Shown: positions 7,834 through 16,136, numbered from the stretch's first letter. The stretch is 34,781 nt of DNA from CAWEEP01 sp963808125 (GCA_963808125.1 CAWEEP010000019.1:1-34781); one strand, 5' to 3'. Numbers and translations are program-made. The notes: generated by a model not told the origin, from the sequence alone.

Positions 7834-8861
7834 ATGGCGACGCAGGGGGCGAGCGGAGAACCGCTTCGGGGCGGCATCGACCTCGGCGGGACCAAGATCC
7901 AGGCCGTCGTCGTCTCCGCCTCCAACCAGGTCCTCGGCGAGGCCCGCACCGCCACGCCCACCCAGGGCGGCCCGCCGGCCGTCACGGCGGCGCTGATCTC
8001 CACCCTCTCGGACGCAGCGAAGTCGGCCGGGGTGACCAGCCAGGAACTGGAGGGGGTCGGCGTCGGCTCGCCCGGCAGCATCGACCAGGCGTCCGGAACA
8101 GTGAGCAGGGCCGGCAACCTCCCCGACTGGGGGGCACGTTCCCGCTCGGCGAGCGGCTGCAGCGCGCCCTCGGCTGCACTGTGCGACTGGGCAACGACGT
8201 CCATGTCGCCAACCTGGCGGAGCAGCTGATCGGCGCGGGACGGGGGCACCCCTCCTTCCTCGGCGTCTCCTGGGGGACCGGCGTCGGCGGCTGCGTCATC
8301 CTCGAAGGCCGGCAGTGGCAGGGCCGCGGTGCCGCGGGCGAGATCGGACACATGGTGGTGGTCCAGGACGGGGCCCCCTGCACCTGCGGACGCAACGGCT
8401 GCGTCGAGGCCTACGCCGGGCGGGCGGCCATGGAGCTGACGGCCCGGCGGCGCAATGGCTGGGGGGAGAAGACCCGCCTCTTCCGCATCATGGAGAGGCA
8501 GGGCCGGCCGCGCCTCACCAGCGGCGTCTGGGCGCACGCCCTCGATGAGGGCGACGTCATGGCGTTGGACATCATGAACCAGGCCGTCGCCGCCCTCGGC
8601 ACCGGCATCGCCTCGTCCATCAACCTCCTGGACATCGACACCGTGATCGTGAGCGGAGGTCTGGGCATCCGCCTGGGCCAGCCCTACGCCGACCGCATCG
8701 CCGAGGCGATGAACCCCCACCTCTTCCTGGCGGAGCGCGCTCCCCAGGTCAAGGTGGCGTTGCTCGGCGACCACGGCGGGGCCATCGGGGCGGCGCTCCT
8801 CGTCCTGCCGGCGCCAACGCCCACCCGACGCCTGTCGGACCTCGGCACCGCCAGGTCCTGA
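7834..8861 (+). CDS. ROK-family sugar kinase (glucokinase-like), one frameshift
   Basis: ATG 7834 has GGAGGAC 8 bases upstream. Residues 13-21 (GGIDLGGTK) are the phosphate-binding loop. The frame breaks at a run of six G (8129-8134); the other frame continues at once with GTFPLGERLQRALGCTVRLG, NDVHVANLAEQLIG, SWGTGVGGCVI and GEIGHMVV. The ROK zinc motif CTCGRNGCVEAYAG (CxCGxxGCxE) is complete, then NLLDIDTVIVSGGLG and GAIGAALLVL. With one base corrected this is a normal-length ROK kinase of about 342 residues phosphorylating glucose or a related hexose. It is divergent from the MFS/gnd pair, which suggests a carbohydrate theme. The homopolymer position makes a sequencing error the likely cause of the break. 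Confidence 0.88.
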
Positions 8862-8972
8862 CGCGGCCCCAGCCGGGCGTGGTGCCCGCGAGCCATGACG
8901 GGCAGGTCGCGGCGCGCGCTCGCCGGGGGCTGACCCCGGGCGGTCTTGATTTCCTGAGGCCACCTCCCGCAG

Positions 8973-8992
8973 AATTCACCATACGTTGAATT
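8973..8992. promoter_or_regulatory. Inverted repeat upstream of the ABC/TetR operon, possible operator
   Basis: AATTCA and TGAATT form a 6-bp inverted repeat with 8 bases between (AATTCACCATACGTTGAATT), an unusually AT-rich spot 26 bases before the permease ATG. Its size and place suit a TetR operator, and a TetR gene lies in the operon. No clear -35/-10 pair was found, so the promoter itself is not assigned. Confidence 0.4.
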
Positions 8993-9017
8993 AGCCGGGA
9001 TGCCGGGGAGGCCAGCC

Positions 9018-10043
9018 ATGTGGGCGATGATCGTCAAGGAGTTCCGGCAGCTGCGGCGCGACCGCAGGACGGTCGCCATGATGGTCGCGCTGCCCATCCT
9101 GCTGCTGGTCGTCTTCGGCTACGCGGCCAGCTTCAACGTGACCAGCATCCCCACCACCGTGTCCGGTCCCGAGGCCCGACTGGTCGCTGGCCTGCTGCGC
9201 CCGCCGTTCGAGGTGACTTCAGTGGACGTCTCGGGCACCAGGACGCAGGCGGTGACGGCGCTCACCGACGGCGACACCGCGGTCGCCGTGGTCACCGGTC
9301 CGCAGGGGGCCACGGTGTTCCTCGACGGCACGCAGCTGTTCACCGCTGAGGCCGCGCTACGGGCCGTCGACGAGGCCGGCGCCCACCTTCCGGCCGGTTT
9401 CACGCTGCAGACGCAGGTGCTCTTCAACCCCGGGCTGACCACCTCGACGGTGATGGTGCCCGGCCTGGCGGCCATGATCCTGCTCTTCATCGGCACGGTC
9501 ATCACCAGTCTCGGGGTCGTCCGGGAGCGCCAGGCGGGAACGCTGGAGCAGCTGGCGGTGATGCCCTTCCGGCCACGCGACGTGTTCCTCGGCAAGATCG
9601 CCCCCTACTTCGCCGTCGGGGCCGTGGACATGATCCTGGTCGTCGTCGTCGGCATGGCGCTCTTCAACGTGCCCTTCCGCGGCTCGCTGCTGGTGTTCGG
9701 CCTGGGGGCGCTGCTCTTCCTCTTCGTCGCCCTCGGCATCGGCGTGCTCATCTCCAGCGTGTCGCAGAACCAGGGCCAGGCGATCCAGCTCGCGCTGATG
9801 ACGCTGCTGCCCCAGATCATGCTGTCGGGGCTGATCTTTCCCCTGCAGTCGATGGCGGCCGGCGTGCGCTGGATCGGCTACCTGCTGCCGCTCACCTACT
9901 TCGTCGAGATCGCCCGGGGGGTGATGCTGCGGGCAACGCCGATCACCTCGCTGTGGCAGCCCTTCCTCTACCTCGCCGTCCTCGGCGCCGTGGTGGTGAC
10001 GCTGTCCACGCTGCGCTTCCGCCGCCTTCTCGGCGCGTCATGA
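9018..10043 (+). CDS. ABC-2 type transporter permease (YbhR/YbhS-like)
   Basis: A 341-residue integral membrane protein. ATG 9018 is chosen because GGGGAGG lies 8 bases upstream; ATG 9000 in frame has no such site. It has one N-terminal membrane segment (MMVALPILLLVVFGYAASF), an extracytoplasmic domain of about 110 residues and five C-terminal segments with the family motif RERQAGTLEQLAVMPFRP and PLTYFVEIARGVMLR. It is the membrane half of an exporter driven by the two ATPases that follow; its stop overlaps the next start (ATGA, 10040-10043). Only one permease gene is present, whereas E. coli ybhFSR has two, so a homodimer would be needed. By analogy the cargo is a drug or lipid-like compound. 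Confidence 0.9.
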   Translation: MWAMIVKEFRQLRRDRRTVAMMVALPILLLVVFGYAASFNVTSIPTTVSGPEARLVAGLLRPPFEVTSVDVSGTRTQAVTALTDGDTAVAVVTGPQGATVFLDGTQLFTAEAALRAVDEAGAHLPAGFTLQTQVLFNPGLTTSTVMVPGLAAMILLFIGTVITSLGVVRERQAGTLEQLAVMPFRPRDVFLGKIAPYFAVGAVDMILVVVVGMALFNVPFRGSLLVFGLGALLFLFVALGIGVLISSVSQNQGQAIQLALMTLLPQIMLSGLIFPLQSMAAGVRWIGYLLPLTYFVEIARGVMLRATPITSLWQPFLYLAVLGAVVVTLSTLRFRRLLGAS

Positions 10044-10879
10044 GCTGGGGGGTGACGGACCTGACCGTCCGCTTCGGAGCCCGCACCGCCCTCGACGGCG
10101 TCTCCCTCGACGCCGTGGAGGGACAGGTCACGGCTGTCGTGGGTGGCGACGGCGCCGGCAAGACGACGCTCCTGCGCGCCCTGGTGGGGGCGGTGGCGCC
10201 CGCCGCCGGCCGGGTCCGCCGGCCGGACGTGCACGCCATCGGCTACCTCGCCCCCACCTCCGGCATCTACCCCGACCTCACCGTCCAGGAGAACCTCGCC
10301 TTCGCCGCCGCCGCATACGGTGTACCTCTGGAAGAGGCGGAGGGCCGGACGGACGCCTACCTGGAGCGCACCGGACTGGCCGCGGTGCGGGGACGCCTCG
10401 CCGGGAACCTCTCGGGGGGGATGCGCCAGAAGCTCGGTGTCATCCGCGCCCTGGTCCACCGCCCCCGCCTGGTGGTCCTCGACGAGCCCACGACCGGGGT
10501 GGATCCGGTGAGCCGGGCCGACCTCTGGTGGCTGCTCGCCAGCGCGGCGGCGGGGGGCGCCGCCGTGGTCCTGGCCACCACCTACCTCGACGAGGCCGAA
10601 CGGTCGGCTTCGGTGTTGGTCCTGGATGCCGGCCGCACCCTCGCCGAGGGCACCCCTGAGGCGATCGCTGGGGAGGTCCCGGGCCGCATCAACGAGGTGG
10701 CGGAGCTGCCCCGGGGCGGCGCCGCCACCCTCTCCTGGCGGCGGGGCGCGCTGTGGCGGGTGTGGGCCCCCGAAGCCGGCCCCGGCTCGGGGTCGGCGCC
10801 GGACTTCCAGGACGCGGTGATGGTGGCGGCGCTGCGGCGGGAGGCGGCCGGCGCCGCCGGCGTGGGGATCCGGCCGTGA
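10040..10879 (+). CDS. ABC transporter ATPase, equivalent to the N-terminal half of YbhF
   Basis: A 279-residue nucleotide-binding protein. Walker A is GGDGAGKTT (Lys41), the signature LSGGMRQK begins at 124, and Walker B is RLVVLDEP with Glu149. The switch histidine is missing: where most relatives have TTHYMDEAE this protein has ATTYLDEAE, with Thr181 in the His position. From memory, the first half of E. coli YbhF also has a GPDGAGKTT loop, LSGGMKQK and STSYLDEAE, so the protein matches that half specifically. It begins with ATG overlapping the permease stop and ends with a TGA overlapping the next GTG. It should pair with the next ATPase as a heterodimer. Confidence 0.92.
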   Translation: MSWGVTDLTVRFGARTALDGVSLDAVEGQVTAVVGGDGAGKTTLLRALVGAVAPAAGRVRRPDVHAIGYLAPTSGIYPDLTVQENLAFAAAAYGVPLEEAEGRTDAYLERTGLAAVRGRLAGNLSGGMRQKLGVIRALVHRPRLVVLDEPTTGVDPVSRADLWWLLASAAAGGAAVVLATTYLDEAERSASVLVLDAGRTLAEGTPEAIAGEVPGRINEVAELPRGGAATLSWRRGALWRVWAPEAGPGSGSAPDFQDAVMVAALRREAAGAAGVGIRP

Positions 10880-11760
10880 CCGGTGCGCTGGCGCAGAGCA
10901 TCGAGGCCAGCCGCAGGTTCGGCGCCTTCCTCGCCGTGGACTCGGTGACGCTGCGCGTGGAACCGGGTGAGGTGGTCGGTCTGCTCGGCGCCAACGGCGC
11001 GGGGAAGACGACGTTGATCCGCCTCCTCCTCGGCCTGCTCGCCGTCTCAGGCGGCGAGGTCCTCCTCTTCGGTGGCCCGCCGTCCCGCGGGACCCGGCGC
11101 CGCATGGGCTACGTCCCGCAGGGTCTCGGCCTCTACGACGACCTGACGGCGAGCGAGAACCTCGCCTTCGCCCGCGCCGGGTTCGGGGGCGCCGCAGCGG
11201 CCCAGCAGGCCCCTGCCGGCGTCCCTTCCGACGTCCCGGTGGGCCGGCTCCCGCTCGGCCAGCAGCGCCGCATCGCCTTCGCCCAGGCCCTGGCCCACGA
11301 GCCGGACCTCCTCGTGCTCGACGAGCCGACCTCGGGCGTCGACCCGCTGGCCCGGGCCCGCCTCTGGGAGACCATCCGGGAGACGGCGGGCCGGGGCGCC
11401 GGCGCGCTGGTCACGACCCACCACATGGACGAGGCGCAGGAGTGCGACCGCCTCGTCGTCATGGCCGGAGGCCGCGTGGTGGCAGAGGGAAGCGTCGCCG
11501 AGATCGTCGGCAGCCGCCGCGTCGTCGTCGTCGAGACAGCGGAGTGGACGCGGGCCTTCGAGGTGCTGGATCGTGCCCGGGTGCCGGCCGCCCTGGTGGG
11601 CCGCACGCTCCGTGTCCCCGACCTCCCCATGGCCCGGGTGGCCGCGGTGCTGGGCGGCATCGACACGCGCCTGACCGAAGCGCCCGCCACCCTGGAGGAG
11701 CGTTTCCTCCAGCTCAGCACCGGCGGTGGGGCGGCGGGCCGGCTCGGGGGCCACGCGTGA
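10876..11760 (+). CDS. ABC transporter ATPase, equivalent to the C-terminal half of YbhF
   Basis: A 294-residue nucleotide-binding protein starting at a GTG that overlaps the previous stop (GTGA). Walker A is GANGAGKTT (Lys44) and Walker B is DLLVLDEPTSG (Glu150). The switch region is normal (VTTHHMDEAQ, His182), but the signature reads LPLGQQRR (125-132) instead of LSGGQ. The C-terminal half of YbhF also has LPLG there. The helical subdomain between Q-loop and signature is about ten residues shorter than in YbhF. About 80 C-terminal residues form an extra domain ending in LEERFLQLSTGG. The stop overlaps the TetR start (GTGA, 11757-11760). Confidence 0.92.
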   Translation: MTGALAQSIEASRRFGAFLAVDSVTLRVEPGEVVGLLGANGAGKTTLIRLLLGLLAVSGGEVLLFGGPPSRGTRRRMGYVPQGLGLYDDLTASENLAFARAGFGGAAAAQQAPAGVPSDVPVGRLPLGQQRRIAFAQALAHEPDLLVLDEPTSGVDPLARARLWETIRETAGRGAGALVTTHHMDEAQECDRLVVMAGGRVVAEGSVAEIVGSRRVVVVETAEWTRAFEVLDRARVPAALVGRTLRVPDLPMARVAAVLGGIDTRLTEAPATLEERFLQLSTGGGAAGRLGGHA

Positions 11761-12377
11761 GCCCGAGGACGGGGCGCCGTGCCGGCGGCGGCGACACTCG
11801 GACGGCGATCGCCGCGGCGGCCCGGGAGGAGTTCGCCCGCAGCGGCTACGACGGCGCCACCATCCGGGCGATCGCCCAAGATCGCCGGGGTGGACCCGGC
11901 CCTGGTCCACCACTACTTCGCCACCAAGGAGAGGCTCTTCGTCGCGGTCATGCCCTTTCCCGCCGTGCCCAGCGAGATCCTGGCGGAGGTCGTGGCGGCC
12001 AGTCCCGACCGCTGGGGGGTGATGATCGCCCGGATCGTCGTGGGCCTGTGGGACAGCCCCCAGGCGAAGACGACGATGCTCGCCCTGCTGCGCTCGGCGA
12101 TGTCGACCGACACGGCGACGAGGATGCTGCGGGAGTTCGTCACCACCGCCATCCTCGGCCGCCTGGCGGAGGCGCTCAGCGTCCCCGACGCCGCCTACCG
12201 GGCCTCCCTGGTGGGCAGCCAGATCATCGGTATCGGCATGGCCCGGTTCGTCATCGGTCTCGAACCGCTCGCCTCGGTCAGCGGCGACGACCTCGTGGCG
12301 GCGATCGCCCCGACGCTGCAGCGCTATCTCACCGGGGACGTCCGCGCCTCGAGTCGGTCCGGCCGCGCGCCTGGTAG
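11757..12377 (+). CDS. TetR-family transcriptional regulator, frameshifted
   Basis: GTG 11757 overlaps the ATPase stop. The N-terminal helix-turn-helix reads TAIAAAAREEFARSGYDGAT and IRAIAQ, then an extra base near 11878 (in GCCCAAG) moves the frame, after which the family sequence continues as KIAGVDPALVHHYFATKERL and the ligand-binding domain EILAEVVAASPDRWGVMIAR to VAAIAPTLQRYLTGD. The open frame would run to 12549 into the next gene; a late second shift would end it at the TAG at 12375-12377, which I prefer. It resembles the TetR regulators of YbhF-type exporters (CecR/YbiH) in position and probably represses this operon; the ligand is unknown. Confidence 0.78.
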   Translation: MSPRTGRRAGGGDTRTAIAAAAREEFARSGYDGATIRAIAQDRRGGPGPGPPLLRHQGEALRRGHALSRRAQRDPGGGRGGQSRPLGGDDRPDRRGPVGQPPGEDDDARPAALGDVDRHGDEDAAGVRHHRHPRPPGGGAQRPRRRLPGLPGGQPDHRYRHGPVRHRSRTARLGQRRRPRGGDRPDAAALSHRGRPRLESVRPRAW

Positions 12378-12386
12378 CCTTGCCCG

Positions 12387-13576
12387 GTGCGTCCCTACCG
12401 GCAACTGGGCGAGGTGCCACGCAAGCGCCACATGCTCTTCAGCGTGGACGGCGCATCCCTCCACGAGGAGCTGGTCAGCCGGGAGGGCTTCAGCGGCCCC
12501 TCTTCCCTCCTCTACCACCGCCACCTGCCCGAGTCCGCCGCGGATGTGAGCGAGGGGCCGGACGACGAGATCGCCATGGAGTCGGAGCAGGTGCATGAGC
12601 ACGCCCATCTCGAGGGCTTCCGCCTCCAGGCACACGGCGACATGATCACCGGCCGGCAGTGGCTGCTGGTCAACGACGACGTGCGCATCGGCCTCGCCGT
12701 CCCGGCGCAGGAGCAGAAGGCCCTCTTCGTCAACGGCTCCGCCGACGAGGTCTTCTTCGTCCAGCAGGGGTCGGGCAGCCTCCACTCCCAGTTCGGCCTC
12801 CTCCCCTTCAGCCGGCACGACTACCTGGTGATCCCGAGGGGAACGGTGTACCGGGTCGAGCTGGACCGTCTGCAGGACACCCGCATCCTCTGCATGGAGG
12901 TCGGCGGGCTGGTCGACTGCCCCGACCGCTACCGCTCGCACAGCGGCCAGCTCACCGAGAACGCTCCGTACAGCGAGCGCGACTTCCGTGCCCCGCAGAC
13001 CCTGGAGCAGGAGGAGGGCACGGCCCAGCTCTGGCTCAAACGTGGTGGCCGCGTCACCGCCTACTACCTCGACCACCACCCGTTCGACGTCGTCGGATGG
13101 GACGGCACTGTCTACCCCGTCGCCTTCAACATCCATGACTTCGAACCCAGATCGGGACGTTTCCGAATGGCGCCACCGGCCCACGAGACATTCGGGGCGC
13201 AGGGGGTGGTGATCTCCTCGCTCGTGCCCCGGCAACTCGACTGGGATCCGGAGGCGAGCCGCCTGCCGTTCCACCATTCCAACGTCGACGCCGACGAGGT
13301 CGTCTACCACGTGGACGGCACCTTCACGGCCCTTCCCGGACTGCAACCCGGGTCGCTCACCCACCACGTCGGCGGGCTGCCGCACGGGCCGCGCCCCGGC
13401 GCCGCGGAGGACCCGGCGAAGCTGCCCCCGAGACCGACGAGGTGGCGGTGCGCATCGACACGTCGCGACCGCTGCACCGCACCCAGGTGGCGCGGCAGAT
13501 CGTGGACGCCGGCTATCCGTTCTCCTGGCGGGGCCGGGAGACCAAGGGGAGCAAGGGGACCAAGCCGTCGCGATGA
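12387..13576 (+). CDS. hmgA: Homogentisate 1,2-dioxygenase, one frameshift
   Basis: GTG 12387 gives VRPYRQLGEVPRKRHMLF, close to the known N-terminus of bacterial homogentisate dioxygenases. The two cupin-like parts follow, with NGSADEVFFVQQGSG, LVIPRGTVYRVEL and the iron-site region FHHSNVDADEVVYHVDG, then SLTHHVGGLPHGPRPG. The frame breaks at a run of five C near 13424-13428; in the other frame the protein ends properly (ETDEVAVRIDTSRPLHRTQV ... YPFSWRGRE) with TGA at 13574-13576. The enzyme opens the ring of homogentisate to maleylacetoacetate in tyrosine/phenylalanine breakdown. Its stop overlaps the start of the aminotransferase (ATGA). Neither hppD nor fumarylacetoacetase is in the window. 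Confidence 0.9.
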
Positions 13577-14778
13577 GCGACCTCAGCACGTGGATCGCCA
13601 GCGAGGTCGAGGCGGCCGGCTGGGTGCGAGCGGGTGCCGCGGCGGCGCAGCGCCTGCGTGAGGTGCACGGCGCCGGCGCCGTGGCGGACCTCTCCCACGG
13701 CCAGCCACTGGAGGCATTGGAGCCCGTGCGCCTCGCCTTCCGCGAGGCGGCTGCGGCGCGCCGGCCGATGCGCTTCGGCTACATGCCCAACCTCGGCTAC
13801 CCGGAGCTGTGCGAGCGCATCGCCGAGGACGTCACGTATCCCGGGGTCACCGCCCAATCCGTCGCCCTCACCGTCGGCGCGGCCGGCGCGATGTCGATGG
13901 CGCTGCGCACCTTCGTCGAGGGCGGGAGCGAGGTCATCGTCAACGCCCCGTACTTCTCCGAGTTCCGTCTCTACAGCGCGGTGGCGGGGCACCGCCTCCG
14001 CGTGGCGCAGACGCAGGGGGACGGCTCCCTCGACCTCGCCGCCATCGAGGCGGTTCTCGGCAAAGAGACGGGGGCGATCATCCTCAACACGCCGGGCAAC
14101 CCCAGCGGCCAGGTCACGACAGAGGAGGAGATGCGGGGTCTGGCCGGGCTGCTGGAGGCGCACCGACGCCGCCACCACCGGCCCGTTCTGCTCGTCGTGG
14201 ACGAGGTGTACCGCCGCCTTGTTTACCCGCCGCACGGCCGGGTGGAGCCCTTCGAGCACTACGACCACACCGTGCTCTGCCGCTCGTTCTCGAAGGATCT
14301 CGGCCTCGCCGGGGAGCGCATCGGGTACCTCGCCCTCCACCCCTCGATGACCGGTGTCGAGTTGCAGCGGGGCATGGAGCTGTGCCAGCGCGCCCTGGGC
14401 TACGTCAACGCCCCGGCCACGGCCCAGCTGGCCCTGCTCGCCCTGCCCAGTTGGGAGGTCGACATCACCCCCTACGTCGAGCGCCGCGACCGCATCGCCC
14501 GGGCGGCGGCAGATGCCGGGCTCGAGGCCGCGGAATGCCAGGGCGGCCTCTACCTCTGGGTGCGCAGCCCCTGGGAGGACACCATGGCCTTCACGGCTGC
14601 GCTGGAGGAGCGCTGCACCGTGGTCGTGCCAGGGGTCGCCTTCGGGACCCCCGGTCACTTCCGCATCTGCTTCAGCCAGGAGTGGACGGCGCTCGAGATC
14701 GGGGCGGCGGCGCTGGCAGCGGTGGCCGGCGCGCGACCTGGCGGGAAGGGGGGGATTCGAACCCCCGGAGGAGCTTAA
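13573..14778 (+). CDS. PLP-dependent aminotransferase, fold type I (class I/II)
   Basis: ATG 13573 overlaps the homogentisate dioxygenase stop, so the two are translated together. Motifs are SHGQPLEALEPVR, VGAAGAMSMALRTF (cofactor phosphate cup), NTPGNPSGQV, LLVVDEVYRRLVY and the PLP lysine in SFSKDLGLAGERIGY (Lys241). The pairing suggests it supplies 4-hydroxyphenylpyruvate from tyrosine upstream of homogentisate (inference; specificity cannot be read). The open frame ends at TAA 14776-14778, inside the tRNA-Ser gene on the other strand; the last residues (GGKGGIRTPGGA) are antisense tRNA. The natural stop was probably just before 14740 and lost to an indel, or the overlap is real. Confidence 0.88.
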   Translation: MSDLSTWIASEVEAAGWVRAGAAAAQRLREVHGAGAVADLSHGQPLEALEPVRLAFREAAAARRPMRFGYMPNLGYPELCERIAEDVTYPGVTAQSVALTVGAAGAMSMALRTFVEGGSEVIVNAPYFSEFRLYSAVAGHRLRVAQTQGDGSLDLAAIEAVLGKETGAIILNTPGNPSGQVTTEEEMRGLAGLLEAHRRRHHRPVLLVVDEVYRRLVYPPHGRVEPFEHYDHTVLCRSFSKDLGLAGERIGYLALHPSMTGVELQRGMELCQRALGYVNAPATAQLALLALPSWEVDITPYVERRDRIARAAADAGLEAAECQGGLYLWVRSPWEDTMAFTAALEERCTVVVPGVAFGTPGHFRICFSQEWTALEIGAAALAAVAGARPGGKGGIRTPGGA

Positions 14779-14831
14779 CGCCCCTCACCCGCTTAGCAGG
14801 CGGGCGCTTTCAGCCGCTCAGCCACCTCCCC
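14739..14831 (-). tRNA. tRNA-Ser (anticodon GCT), CCA encoded
   Basis: Read on the minus strand it starts GGGGAGGTGGCTGAGCGGCT, has the anticodon loop CTGCTAA (GCT), a long variable arm (GTGAGGGGCGTTAAGCTCCT region), the T arm GGGGG-TTCGAAT-CCCCC and the acceptor 3' strand CCTTCCC pairing with GGGGAGG (one G-U). The discriminator G, typical of tRNA-Ser, is followed by CCA in the DNA (14739-14741). It decodes AGC/AGU codons. Confidence 0.95.
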
Positions 14832-14842
14832 GGGTGCTGGCC

Positions 14843-14870
14843 AGTATAGGGTGAGGCGCCGGCTGTCACG
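14843..14870 (-). promoter_or_regulatory. Probable promoter of tRNA-Ser(GCT)
   Basis: On the minus strand TATACT (14848-14843) lies 11 bases before the mature 5' end. GTGACA is 15 bases further upstream (14869-14864). The -10 is near consensus; the spacing to the -35 is short. Confidence 0.5.
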
Positions 14871-14962
14871 CCCCGGCCAGACTGCCGCGACCCAGTCCCC
14901 GCAGCCCATCTGGGCACGCTGGCGAGATCACGACTGAAGTTGCAGAATTCCCACTCGCAGCA

Positions 14963-15465
14963 ATGACGGCCATGACGACTGTGCCCGCCAACCAGAGTGA
15001 GGACTTCCGCCGGCGCCTCACCGTGGTCGAGGGGCGAACTTCGAAGCGCTGTCGAACTGCCGGCTCGAGGGCCGGACCGAACCCGACAGCCACGGTGAGC
15101 AGTGGGACGCTCCCGCGCTGTGGGCGCACCTCGCCGAGGTGATCCCCTACTGGATCGCCCAGGCGGAACGGGTGCTCGCCGCCCGAACCTACGAGCCGGT
15201 GGCCTTCGGCCGGACCCCATCGAGCCCCGACCGCTTCGAGGCCATCGAGCGCCACCGGCATCGGGGCCAGATGGCCCTCTGGCACGACGTCCGCGAGGAT
15301 CTCTGCGACCTCCGCGCCTTCCTCGACGAGATCCCCGCCAGCGGCTGGCAGCTCGAGGGCCTGCACCCCTCCCTGGGGCCGATGTCGGTCACCGAGATCG
15401 TCGAGGAATGCCTGGTCAGCCACCTGGAGGAGCACGCCACCCAGCTGGAGAGCCTGCGCGTGTAG
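14963..15465 (+). CDS. DinB-superfamily protein, frameshifted near the start
   Basis: The in-frame body (EALSNCRLEGRTEPDSHGEQ ... WAHLAEVIPYWIAQAERVL to LEEHATQLESLRV) is a four-helix DinB/YfiT-like protein. The likely metal ligands are visible: the His of LWAHLAEV and the HxxxH pair of SHLEEHATQL. The N-terminus (TTVPANQSEDFRRRLTVVEG) lies in another frame and joins after a one-base shift in the GGGG at 15031-15034. ATG 14963 or 14972 is the likely start. Members are metal-dependent thiol transferases or stress proteins; the substrate is unknown. It sits alone between two tRNA-Ser genes. Confidence 0.72.
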
Positions 15466-15499
15466 CTGCGCCGGTGGCGTGACACACTGATTGCGCCGC

Positions 15500-15589
15500 G
15501 GAGGGATGCCGGAGCGGTTGATCGGAGCGGTCTTGAAAACCGCAAGGGCCGCCAAGCCCTCGGGGGTTCGAATCCCTCTCCCTCCGCCA
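15500..15589 (+). tRNA. tRNA-Ser (anticodon TGA), CCA encoded
   Basis: It starts GGAGGGATGCCGGAGCGGTT, has the anticodon loop CTTGAAA (TGA), a long variable arm typical of serine tRNAs, the T arm with GGTTCGAATC and the acceptor 3' strand TCCCTCC pairing with GGAGGGA. Discriminator G and CCA (15587-15589) are encoded. It decodes UCN codons. Confidence 0.95.
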
Positions 15590-15701
15590 CATCTCTCTCC
15601 GCCAATACTCTTCCGCCGGCGGGCCGAGGCCAGTTGCGGCCCACCGGCGGAAGGTGAGGGCGCGGCTATGAGGGCGAGGTTCCAGTCCCCTGTCCTGCCC
15701 C

Positions 15702-16136
15702 CTAGGAGAAGGGATGCCCGGTGCCGGAGGTGATCAGGTTCGGCAGGCTGTGGTGAATCAGCGAGCCCCAGGCGTCGGAACAGACGTCGAAGCACTCATA
15801 TTGGGGAACCAGTCCCTGGTGAGTGAAACGGACCTCCGTCTGCGTTCCCTGGTCGACGATCTCGAAGCTGATCTTGGTGCCCACCCACTCGCTCTGGTCC
15901 TGAACGAAGTTCATGTGGTTCTCCAAGACGAGCCAGACCACCTTCCGGTCGGGATCGAGCTCGATGACGCGGAGCTTCGAGAAGTGGATGTCCTGGACGC
16001 GGTAGGTAAACTCGTCGCCCACCTTGTCGTTGCTGCCGTGCACGTCCTCCCCCCACCATCCACGCACGTCGTTGATGGCAGCGAAGACGTCCTGGGGTGA
16101 CCGGTCAACCACGAAGGAATCTGCGTAGTCGCTCAT
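15702..16136 (-). CDS. SRPBCC-domain protein (AHSA1/START-like)
   Basis: A 144-residue protein from ATG 16136, with GGGAGAAC about 8 bases upstream. The N-terminus DSFVVDRSPQDVFAAINDVR and GWWGEDVHGSNDKVGDEFTY are typical of SRPBCC (START/Bet v1-like) proteins, which hold small hydrophobic ligands in a cavity. FTHQGLVPQYECFDVCSDAWGS is the conserved C-terminal helix region of the AHSA1 subgroup (SRPBCC domain-containing). The ligand is unknown. It lies downstream of a SigX5-like sigma gene with a 220-base gap in between that shows no gene, and it may be transcribed from its own promoter there. Confidence 0.85.
   Translation of the reverse strand: MSDYADSFVVDRSPQDVFAAINDVRGWWGEDVHGSNDKVGDEFTYRVQDIHFSKLRVIELDPDRKVVWLVLENHMNFVQDQSEWVGTKISFEIVDQGTQTEVRFTHQGLVPQYECFDVCSDAWGSLIHHSLPNLITSGTGHPFS

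Noticed and set aside
6213..8963. A 916-residue minus-strand frame covering the MFS gene and all of the ROK kinase region
   Set aside because: Only the part from about 7709 downward looks like protein; the rest is the antisense of the ROK kinase, whose motifs (DLGGTK, CTCGRNGC) are on the plus strand.
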